Shown one piece after another: positions 1 to 6,240 of a stretch of DNA of 45,345 nt (position 1 is the first letter of the stretch; every line of letters begins with the position of its first letter). The notes under the pieces are model-generated. The model was not told where the DNA came from. It saw only the letters and a program-made list of their open reading frames with translations, and made no database searches. The stretch covers positions 1 to 45,345 of the forward strand of contig CANCMG010000028.1 in assembly GCA_947378965.1 (NCBI GenBank). Reading direction: 5' to 3'. Position numbers and translations under genes: made by a program. The DNA comes from Alcaligenaceae bacterium (GTDB lineage: Bacteria; Pseudomonadota; Gammaproteobacteria; Burkholderiales; Burkholderiaceae_B).

Positions 1-2
1 GG

Positions 3-530
3 AAAAAGGCGAAAGGCAAAGTTCAAAAGATTCACGCCGCTATTGCGAATGCCAGAAAAGATTTCTTGCATAAGACCAGTACCACGATCAGTCAAAACCA
101 CGCGCTCGTATGTATTGAGGATTTGCAGGTCAAGAACATGTCACAGTCCTCCAGGGGCAATCGCGAGCAGCACGGCAAGCGGGTGAGGCAGAAGTCCGGC
201 TTGAACCGCTCTATCCTTGACCAAGGCTGGGGTGAGTTCAGGCGACAACTCGACTACAAGGTCCAGTGGAACGGCGGCTTGTTGTTGGCCGTGCCGCCGC
301 AGCATACAAGCCAAACGTGTCCGGCCTGCGGCCACGTATCCAAAGAGAATCGACAGACTCAGGAAAAATTCCTGTGTATCGATTGTGACTATGAAAATCA
401 CGCTGACGTCGTTGGCGCGATCAATGTTTTAGAGCGGGGATACCGCTTGTTAGCCCGCGGAGAGTCGGTGCAGTCAGGCCGCTCAGTGAAGCAGGAACCC
501 ACCGAAGTGACTCAGGCAGCTTTTGCCTGA
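3..530 (+). CDS. tnpB: TnpB (OrfB) RNA-guided transposon nuclease, C-terminal part
   Basis: TnpB is the RuvC-type nuclease of IS200/IS605 elements. It is guided by an RNA made from the element's right end and cuts DNA next to a short target-adjacent motif. The reading frame is open from base 3, so the protein is cut by the window edge and the TTG at 66 is not its true start. Visible parts are the helical stretch with NARKDF, the second RuvC motif CIEDL with the catalytic Glu (codons near 114-128), a zinc ribbon with CPAC and CIDC (codons near 319-390), and the third RuvC motif with HADVVGAIN that supplies the catalytic Asp. The C-terminus is intact, with TGA at 528-530. The visible catalytic residues are conserved, so nothing in this part points to decay. 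Confidence 0.9.
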   Translation, partial: KKAKGKVQKIHAAIANARKDFLHKTSTTISQNHALVCIEDLQVKNMSQSSRGNREQHGKRVRQKSGLNRSILDQGWGEFRRQLDYKVQWNGGLLLAVPPQHTSQTCPACGHVSKENRQTQEKFLCIDCDYENHADVVGAINVLERGYRLLARGESVQSGRSVKQEPTEVTQAAFA

Positions 531-598
531 GCACCGTAGGAATCCCCGTCCTTTGCGCGCAAGCGGCAGTCATCGACTGAGGGCGAGAAGGATGTCAA
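440..598 (+). ncRNA. Putative omegaRNA (reRNA) of TnpB, scaffold region
   Basis: In IS200/IS605 elements the guide RNA scaffold overlaps the 3' end of tnpB and the right end, and the guide is the flanking DNA just past the right end. Here the tnpB 3' end, the palindrome at 553-562 and the terminal GATGTCAA fit that layout. The 5' boundary is only a guess. The guide would begin at about 599 and read into the 3' end of the adjacent nucleotidyltransferase gene. This rests on family knowledge and position, not on a computed fold. Confidence 0.4.
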
Positions 599-606
599 AT
601 ATAAGC

Positions 607-1680
607 TTAAGTACCCTTTGCAAAAAAAATCTCGCGTATATTTCTCCACAGCCGAGCCGGTAAGTTATGCCAAAGGCCGACCCGTCCTTCACGAATACAG
701 TTCAGGGTACGTTGATAAAAATTAGACAAACGCGCTAACCTTTGATATCTAAGTCGGTCTACGTAAAGTGTATTTGTATTGAAATCAGAAGCCACTCCAA
801 ATGCGTGGCGTAAATAGGTAAAGAACATGTTGGCCGGCCCAGACCAAGGCTTTTGAGACAAACGTTGAAAAGGCTCTGACTTGAGGACATTTGGCCCAAC
901 TAGCGTGAGTCTTTCTACTAAATCATGCGTTTTCATCAGCGACACTTGCCCAGTCGGAAACTGGTTTTCGCTCATGTGCACACATTGAATATAAGCATGC
1001 ATGGCTTGATCCACTGGGTCGAGCACGCCTACCTTTTCCCCTTCCCACTCATGCCATTGAGTATGATTGAGCGCGGGTCCATCTGGTAGCAATGGTGAGT
1101 ATCGGCTTCGAACCAAGGATGCATGAAACTCCAAGCGAGCTGACTCGCCATTTTTTAACAACGGTGGGTAGTGATGATCCCCTCCAAGCAATTGCCCGCC
1201 CTCTTCTGCCACGGACTCATAACCTAGCTCAGCAAGTTGTTTAAACGCGGTGTCATGTTGACCTTGATGCGGTATCCAAACGTCTAGATCTAACATGGTA
1301 CGAGGCGATTGCTGCCAATCGGCACGTAGCAAATGCGTGGCGCCTTTAAGCCACACGTGCACGATATCATGTTGATTCAAACATACAGTGACAGCTTGCA
1401 CTTGCGCTCTAAGACGGCTGTTTAACAGCACGTTCAGATCAAAAAAACCCTCTAGAGCTTGCCCGACCTCATTTGGTACACAATCAAGCAATTGCTTTCG
1501 AACTAGTGCTCGATAAAGCAATGGCAGCACCATACCCCGATGCGCCTGAGCCATGACCCTATCCCAGTCTAATTGACCTGATTCAATCGCTTTGGCCACT
1601 TCAGTGCTGTCGACGAGCGGCGAGATAGCGGAGCACAACCAATAATGGGTCGCTAATTGATCGATAGGTCTTTTAAACAA
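607..1680 (-). CDS. Family-5 nucleotidyltransferase of an HPr-rel-A-like cassette
   Basis: This 357-residue protein resembles the uncharacterised nucleotidyltransferase family NTP_transf_5. The core signature is visible: a WLKGA segment at residues 110-114, then DLDVW at 131-135, whose two aspartates would bind metal. The N-terminal helical region (residues 1-100) is typical of the family. Such proteins presumably move a nucleotidyl group onto a small molecule or protein, but the substrate is unknown. The only possible start is TTG at 1680, because the frame is closed by a stop a few codons upstream; a GAAGAG Shine-Dalgarno-like sequence lies 8 bases before it. It overlaps the upstream kinase gene by 28 bp, which indicates co-translation. 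The IS right end lies just downstream. Confidence 0.75.
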   Translation of the reverse strand: MFKRPIDQLATHYWLCSAISPLVDSTEVAKAIESGQLDWDRVMAQAHRGMVLPLLYRALVRKQLLDCVPNEVGQALEGFFDLNVLLNSRLRAQVQAVTVCLNQHDIVHVWLKGATHLLRADWQQSPRTMLDLDVWIPHQGQHDTAFKQLAELGYESVAEEGGQLLGGDHHYPPLLKNGESARLEFHASLVRSRYSPLLPDGPALNHTQWHEWEGEKVGVLDPVDQAMHAYIQCVHMSENQFPTGQVSLMKTHDLVERLTLVGPNVLKSEPFQRLSQKPWSGPANMFFTYLRHAFGVASDFNTNTLYVDRLRYQRLARLSNFYQRTLNCIREGRVGLWHNLPARLWRNIREIFFAKGT

Positions 1681-2981
1681 GCATTTATCTCTTCAAAGTG
1701 AGCGTACTCTATGGCAAAACACGGCAAGCGGCTCAATGCGTTTAAAGCATGGTCTATGGTTTGAATCGTGGGTGCGCCAAACATAGACAAACCCGCAGTG
1801 AGCAAGCCTTGCAAAGCCAAAGCAGGCCTTAAAGCCTGCACCTTTAGCGCTTGATCAGGCACAAAACGTGGCAGGATAATTGCATCCCAACTTGACGCTG
1901 TCTGATGGATGGCAGTGTGGGCGATGGGTAAGTATTTTGCTTCTTTCCCACCATAGCCATAGGGAAAAACTGATAAGTCAGCCAACTCAGAATAAAGTGT
2001 CAACAGTCTCGGCCAACTCCCTGACTTTAAACTGATTGCGGTCGGAAAGCGCAACAAACCTAACGACGGTGTTGACTGATCAACCTGATTGAGCTCAATG
2101 GCCAGAATATCGTCACCGAGCAATTCCCACCCGGCCTTTGCCAACAAAGCTGAAAGCGTGCTTTTACCCACACCAGACACGCCCGCTAGCGCCAAGCATC
2201 GCCCCTGCTTAACCCCGGCAGCATGTAGCGCAAACACCACGTCGCGCGCTGGATATGAGACGCCTATCATGGCTTCATACACGAACCCCATCTCCAGGCC
2301 TGCTTCAAGACGACGCGCTTGCTGATCGCCACTGTCCTGCAAGACGATATGTTTATCGTCAATTGATACGGTCACCCAGCCAGCTCCCGAAGGCCGCTTG
2401 TCAAGCTTGGCGAAACCCTCACAAATGGCGATCAGTCGCTCTGTGAACCCTTGTGTTGACGGATCAATCACCACCTTAGTGGTAGAAGAGCGAATTTGAA
2501 GTTCAAACGCCACATCTCCAAAGCAATAAAAGCCTTGGTGAATCACGTGATCACAAAAGGGCTCATCGGCAATTCTACTGAACGCCTTTGACTCAGGAGA
2601 GACCTGCTCAGCAGGCAAACAAAGACGCCACGTGTTCGAAACGTCACGAACGACCCAACCATACTGCAACCAGTTAGCCAAGCACACGTCGACATCACCA
2701 CGAGCCTGAGCTAGGGGCAAAGCGAACAAATCTGCATATTCTTTGACGATCTCATCGTCACTGGTGGCGTCACTGGTGAGGTCACTGGTGAGGTCACTGA
2801 GCAATAACCAAATGGCAGCAGACGCAGGATTGTGCAACTCAATGTGTCTTTTTTTAAGGTCGCAAGTCACGAGATGGTCGTCATACAACCAAGCACCAAA
2901 ACTCGAACTTTGCCCTAAACAATAAAGATACCGGTCATGTAATGCGATACTCAAATTTTTAACCATCAAAAATTGGGCCAA
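1653..2981 (-). CDS. PqqD-like domain fused to HprK-related kinase
   Basis: This is a 442-residue two-domain protein. Residues about 38-112 look like a PqqD-type peptide-binding domain: a beta strand region, then the NPASAAIW helix start at 51-58, and a C-terminal LANWLQYGW. Residues about 145-442 look like an HPr-kinase-like ATP-binding domain with a Walker A loop GVSGVGKST at 267-275 and GDD at 289-291. In most relatives I know, PqqD and the HprK-related kinase are separate neighbouring genes; here they are one chain. PqqD domains usually hold a precursor peptide for a modifying enzyme, so a kinase acting on a peptide is a fair inference. The start is uncertain: TTG at 2981 or ATG at 2966, neither with a clear Shine-Dalgarno. 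A 4-residue repeat (SDLT) lies at residues 62-75. Confidence 0.75.
   Translation of the reverse strand: MAQFLMVKNLSIALHDRYLYCLGQSSSFGAWLYDDHLVTCDLKKRHIELHNPASAAIWLLLSDLTSDLTSDATSDDEIVKEYADLFALPLAQARGDVDVCLANWLQYGWVVRDVSNTWRLCLPAEQVSPESKAFSRIADEPFCDHVIHQGFYCFGDVAFELQIRSSTTKVVIDPSTQGFTERLIAICEGFAKLDKRPSGAGWVTVSIDDKHIVLQDSGDQQARRLEAGLEMGFVYEAMIGVSYPARDVVFALHAAGVKQGRCLALAGVSGVGKSTLSALLAKAGWELLGDDILAIELNQVDQSTPSLGLLRFPTAISLKSGSWPRLLTLYSELADLSVFPYGYGGKEAKYLPIAHTAIHQTASSWDAIILPRFVPDQALKVQALRPALALQGLLTAGLSMFGAPTIQTIDHALNALSRLPCFAIEYAHFEEINACLKDLSIN
2757..2800. repeat. 12-bp in-frame tandem repeat inside the kinase gene
   Basis: A GTCACTGGTGAG unit is present about 3.7 times, one copy with a GC for AG change. 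It encodes SDLT/SDAT repeats in the linker between the first strands and helices of the PqqD-like domain. Since 12 is a multiple of three, gain or loss of units would change linker length without a frameshift. Confidence 0.9.
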
Positions 2982-3040
2982 GTGGCCAATGCTGGTGCAT
3001 AAAACATGACAAACGGTTTTAGCAATCTCGTTTGCTAGAA

Positions 3041-3211
3041 TCAGTAGGCGTGAGCGGGTTTATGGGATAACGCCAACACAGCGGGTATGGCGTATGCCGC
3101 GTACTTTCCAATTCGGCTCAAGGCCTTACGTCTGGTTTAATTCTCATCTGCTAACAAGTCATCGGATTTCTGATCGGGTTGGTTTGTGCCGGTTTGATCT
3201 GTCGGTTACGT
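3041..3211 (-). pseudogene. Decayed tandem copy of the small peptide gene
   Basis: This stretch is a clear diverged copy of the 59-codon gene at 3327-3506, in the same orientation. The codons match almost one by one across positions 2-45, including RRKAL, RIGKY and AYAIPAVLAL. The start codon has become ACG (3209-3211), the second codon is TAA (3206-3208), and a further TAA interrupts the frame at 3137-3139. The frame then runs on to TGA at 3041-3043 with a different tail. It is therefore a pseudogene lying between the intact copy and the kinase gene. Confidence 0.75.
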
Positions 3212-3326
3212 AAAATTAATCCTTAAGGTTGAGTCTGAAGCCAGTTAACTGATGATCACTTTAACTGCACAGACTGAACCAGGATCCCACTCGGCTCCCC
3301 GCTTATGATCCTGAGTCAAATGGTTA

Positions 3327-3506
3327 TTAACCATCACCTGAAACAGGTGTTGCTTTGGCTGTCAAAGCCAAAACCGCAGGTATTGCGTATGCTGAATACT
3401 TACCAATTCGACCTAATGCCTTACGTCTGGCTTGCTTCTCATCAGATCTCAAGTCATCAGATTTCTGATTGGGTTGATTTGTAGCAGTTTGATCTGTTGG
3501 TTTCAT
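3327..3506 (-). CDS. Small peptide (59 aa), possible substrate of the kinase cassette
   Basis: This short ORF starts with ATG at 3504-3506 and ends with TAA at 3327-3329. The N-terminal 25 residues are hydrophilic and rich in Gln, Asn, Asp and Lys. Then comes a basic ARRKAL segment (residues 26-31), a short hydrophobic stretch AYAIPAVLAL (39-48), and a small tail ending PVSGDG. Evidence that it is a real gene is the tandem decayed copy, which keeps the same codons in the core. It lies upstream of and on the same strand as the PqqD-kinase fusion and the nucleotidyltransferase. I infer that it could be a precursor peptide bound by the PqqD domain. The RR plus hydrophobic stretch also recalls an export signal. 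The Shine-Dalgarno is weak (GAG about 8 bases upstream). I do not recognise a named family. Confidence 0.6.
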   Translation of the reverse strand: MKPTDQTATNQPNQKSDDLRSDEKQARRKALGRIGKYSAYAIPAVLALTAKATPVSGDG

Positions 3507-3832
3507 AAAAATAATCTCAAAAGTTGTAAATTCAACGTGGCTGCTGCACCTATCTCCTATCTTAGCCTAACATGACAAGTCGCGCCCCTAGGGGCTTAAA
3601 CGCCGCTTGTGGTGGCTTGGCTAAGCTAAGCAGCCGGGGTAATCATTGAGGCCTAGGGCACGTAATGTCGGGTTTGGCATGGCTTGGTGCTGCGATGACA
3701 GCGATCCAGGTGCAATCGCATTTATTGAATTCAGTACCATGGCAGCACCATGAAAATCGCGAGCCTAAAAACACAAAAGTGAAATACGCCAGAGAGCCGC
3801 ATCAATAAACGGCTCACAACCCCAAGAGCCGC
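3507..3832. other. Non-coding stretch between the peptide gene and tRNA-Lys
   Basis: No convincing gene is visible on either strand. It holds a perfect 12-bp palindrome GCCCCTAGGGGC at 3584-3595 and several short GAGCCG/CGGCTC inverted copies around 3794-3831. The promoter of the peptide-kinase cassette presumably lies in 3507-3600, but I see no good -35/-10 pair. Confidence 0.5.
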
Positions 3833-3874
3833 AAAAACAAAAGGCCTCAAAGCATTTACGCTGAAAGACCTTTG
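3833..3874 (-). terminator. Likely Rho-independent terminator of tRNA-Lys
   Basis: Reading the minus strand, an imperfect stem (CAAAGG...CCTTTTG, with inner pairing of CAGC and GCTT) encloses a short loop and is followed by TTTTGTTTTTG. It lies just downstream of the tRNA-Lys gene in the transcription direction. Confidence 0.5.
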
Positions 3875-3882
3875 AATTTACT

Positions 3883-3959
3883 TGGTGGGCTGGGCGAGAC
3901 TCGAACTCGCGACCAACGGATTAAAAGTCCGCTGCTCTAACCAACTGAGCTACCAGCCC
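3883..3959 (-). tRNA. tRNA-Lys (anticodon TTT)
   Basis: A full cloverleaf reads on the minus strand. The acceptor stem GGGCTGG pairs with CCAGCCC, followed by A and an encoded CCA at 3883-3885. The D arm contains TAGCTCAGTTGG. The anticodon loop is CTTTTAA with anticodon TTT, closed by the GCGGA/TCCGT stem region. The T arm is GCGAG, TTCGAGT, CTCGC. Lysine identity follows from the anticodon. Confidence 0.97.
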
Positions 3960-4168
3960 CAAGCCCGCTATTATGACTTTTTACTGTTTTACTGTCAAAC
4001 CGCTACTGCAACTGCTGCTGCCTAGCCTAGGGAAAATGCCACTTGTGCAGAAGTTTCAGCAGTCTTAACATTGTTGTAGTTTATTTGTCTGTAACAGTAC
4101 TTTTTTAAAAAGTCTATACAGATCAAAGAACTAAATTCAACCGCCCTTATCCTCACAAGGAATCCAGC

Positions 4169-4843
4169 ATGAACAAATTGAAATTAATCGCCACCATCGC
4201 TACGACTGGTTTGCTTGGTATGGCGGGTCAAAGCGCGCAGGCGCAGGCCGAAGCATGGCAAGGTCCTTGGGTGCATGCTGGAGTTGGCGCCGCAACGTTC
4301 ATCCCTGGTTTTTCGGGCGGTCAATACCTGGGCGCCTATCCTTACTCTGGAACCAAAAAAGACATCAACACGGCCATTGCTAGCATCTCTGCAGGCTACA
4401 CGCTTGCAATCTCTGGCCCTTGGAGCCTCGGCCTCGGCGCCACGATCGCCCCCGGCACAAGCCCATCTGCCGACTATGCCATTTTAATCACCACTCCTCG
4501 CGGTACGTCCACCGGCCCTGGTACGTATAACGTTGCTAACATCTACAGCCTCACGCTGCAACCAGGTTACGCGATTGACAAAGAAAAACTCGTCTACGCC
4601 AAAGTTGGTTATACGGGTGCCACTGCCAACACCAACTCAGACTCTTTTGGTAAGGCCTCAAGCGCTATAAGCGGCTACGCCTTAGGTCTTGGTTACAAGC
4701 AAGTGATCTCAGGTGGTCTATACGGCTATGCTGAGTTTAATTATGCCAACTACAGCAACGTCAACGTTCCGTACTCGCAACTGAGTGGCACCATCAATGC
4801 AACTGGCATGGATGTCATCGTCGGTTTGGGCTGGAGATTCTAA
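4169..4843 (+). CDS. Small outer-membrane beta-barrel protein
   Basis: This 224-residue protein has a Sec signal peptide: a KLK positive start, a hydrophobic core to about residue 20, and a likely cleavage after AQAQA. The mature part is rich in Gly, Tyr, Ser and Thr, with alternating strand-like segments such as GPWVHAGVGAA and YALGLGYKQV. It ends in GLGWRF, and a C-terminal Phe is the usual signal for BAM-dependent barrel assembly. This fits an OmpW/OmpA-like 8-stranded barrel domain without a periplasmic domain. Its exact function cannot be told from sequence. An AAGGAA ribosome binding site lies 8 bases upstream of the ATG. A strong terminator follows at 4901-4940. Confidence 0.8.
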   Translation: MNKLKLIATIATTGLLGMAGQSAQAQAEAWQGPWVHAGVGAATFIPGFSGGQYLGAYPYSGTKKDINTAIASISAGYTLAISGPWSLGLGATIAPGTSPSADYAILITTPRGTSTGPGTYNVANIYSLTLQPGYAIDKEKLVYAKVGYTGATANTNSDSFGKASSAISGYALGLGYKQVISGGLYGYAEFNYANYSNVNVPYSQLSGTINATGMDVIVGLGWRF

Positions 4844-4900
4844 GCTCTACGATCAGCACCCCAAAAAACTTGTAAAAAGTCTGCTGGGCGTGAAGTCGCA

Positions 4901-4940
4901 AAAAAACTGCCGCAAATCCTTCAACTCGCGGCAGTTTTTT
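4901..4940. terminator. Bidirectional Rho-independent terminator
   Basis: A perfect 13-bp inverted repeat, AAAAAACTGCCGC and its complement, encloses a 14-base loop. It gives a GC stem with A and T runs on both sides, so it can end transcription of the barrel gene on the plus strand and of the thiolase gene on the minus strand. Confidence 0.9.
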
Positions 4941-4957
4941 ATCCCCTTGCAACAAAC

Positions 4958-6151
4958 CTAGCAGCGCTCAAAAATCCCAGCTGCACCCATCCCTGTACCC
5001 ACGCACATCGTCACCATCGCGTATTTCAGATTGCGTCGGTGCAAGGCATGAATCGCCGTTGCACTGCGAATTGCACCGGTGGCACCCAAGGGGTGCCCCA
5101 GAGCGATTGCACCACCCAACGGGTTCACTTTAGCCGGATCAAGTTGTAGCTCTTGCATGACCGCCACCGCTTGCGCCGCGAACGCCTCGTTCAACTCGAT
5201 CCAATCGATCGCGTCTTGCTTTAAGCCGGCCAAGCGCAAGGCAGCGGGGATCGCCTCTTTAGGGCCAATCCCCATGATCTCTGGTGCCACCCCTTTAATC
5301 GCAAAGCTCACAAACCGGGCCAGCGGCGTCAAATTAAATTGCTTTAAGGCTTTTTCGCTCACGATCAGCAAGGCGCCTGCGCCATCAGACGTCTGCGAAC
5401 TATTACCCGCTGTCACACTGCCTTTGGCCGCAAACACCGCGCGTAATTTAGCCAAACCTTCAAGTGTCGTGTCGGCGCGCGGTCCTTCGTCTTGGGTAAA
5501 AGACTGCCACGACACATCGACCTCGCCAAGTGCCAGATTCATCTTGCGTTGTGCGACTTGTACCGCAAACGTTTCAGCGCTGAACTCGCCAGCCGCTTGC
5601 GCTGCTAAGGCTTTTTGATGTGATGCCAAAGCGAAGGCGTCTTGCGCTTCGCGACTGACTTTCCATTGCTGAGCAACTTTCTCGGCGGTTAGCCCCATGC
5701 CATAGGCAATGCCAATATTTTCATCTTTAAAAATATCAGGGGATAAGGATGGGGTGTTGCCGCTCATGGGCACCATACTCATCGACTCAACACCGCCGGC
5801 GATCATGACATCAGCTTCGCCGACACGGATTCGATCGGCGGCCATCGCGATCGCATTGAGCCCCGAAGAGCAAAACCGATTGATCGTGATCCCACCTACG
5901 GTATTCGGCAGGCCCGCCAACAACAGTGCAATACGAGCGACATTTAGGCCCTGCTGCGCCTCAGGCATCGCGCAGCCAACGATCACGTCTTCGACTGCCT
6001 TTGGATCTAGACTTGGCGCCTGCGACAGCAAATGTTTAAGCGTTTGTGCAAAGAGGTCATCGGGCCGCGTGGTGCGCAGCGCGCCGCGGCCTGACTTGCC
6101 GACCGGGGCACGGGTTGCGGCGACGATATAGGCATCTTGAAGAGCTTTCAT
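4958..6151 (-). CDS. fadA: Acetyl-CoA C-acyltransferase (thiolase)
   Basis: This is a thiolase of 397 residues, the usual length. It performs the last step of beta-oxidation, splitting 3-ketoacyl-CoA with CoA into acetyl-CoA and a shortened acyl-CoA. The acyl-accepting cysteine is Cys94 in NRFCSSGLNA. The C-terminal catalytic residues are His353 in GHPLGATGA and Cys383 in CVGTGMGAAG. The start ATG at 6151 is preceded by AGGAAA at good distance. It lies 89 bp downstream of the FadB-like gene and is the last gene of the regulator, acyl-CoA dehydrogenase, FadB, FadA run. The family also includes biosynthetic thiolases, but the context favours the degradative type. Confidence 0.93.
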   Translation of the reverse strand: MKALQDAYIVAATRAPVGKSGRGALRTTRPDDLFAQTLKHLLSQAPSLDPKAVEDVIVGCAMPEAQQGLNVARIALLLAGLPNTVGGITINRFCSSGLNAIAMAADRIRVGEADVMIAGGVESMSMVPMSGNTPSLSPDIFKDENIGIAYGMGLTAEKVAQQWKVSREAQDAFALASHQKALAAQAAGEFSAETFAVQVAQRKMNLALGEVDVSWQSFTQDEGPRADTTLEGLAKLRAVFAAKGSVTAGNSSQTSDGAGALLIVSEKALKQFNLTPLARFVSFAIKGVAPEIMGIGPKEAIPAALRLAGLKQDAIDWIELNEAFAAQAVAVMQELQLDPAKVNPLGGAIALGHPLGATGAIRSATAIHALHRRNLKYAMVTMCVGTGMGAAGIFERC

Positions 6152-6240
6152 AAATAGTTTCCTTTCGCGATTATTTCTGACTTTGGCCGAGCAGCGACTT
6201 TTGCGACTGCTACGGCACCTGAGTCAATGACTATTTTTTA

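Larger units (their letters stand above)
1..598 (+). mobile_element. IS200/IS605-type element, right-hand part only
   Basis: The window begins inside this element. It carries the 3' part of a TnpB gene, followed by about 65 bases with the look of an IS605-group right end: an AATCCCCGTCCTTT block at 541-554, a 10-bp perfect palindrome at 553-562, and a terminal GAAGGATGTCAA near 587-598. The left end and any TnpA gene lie outside the window. The boundary at about 598 is inferred from the typical end sequence. The element stops about 10 bases short of the stop codon of the neighbouring nucleotidyltransferase gene, so the insertion seems to have spared that gene. Confidence 0.75.

Noticed and set aside
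66-530. TTG at 66 as the start of a short TnpB gene
   Set aside because: The frame is open and homologous upstream to the window edge, so the gene is only cut by the window.
4096-4110. ACTTTTTTAAAAAGT near the barrel gene as a terminator
   Set aside because: The stem is all A/T apart from the outer pairs, so it would be unstable; it is more likely part of an AT-rich promoter region.
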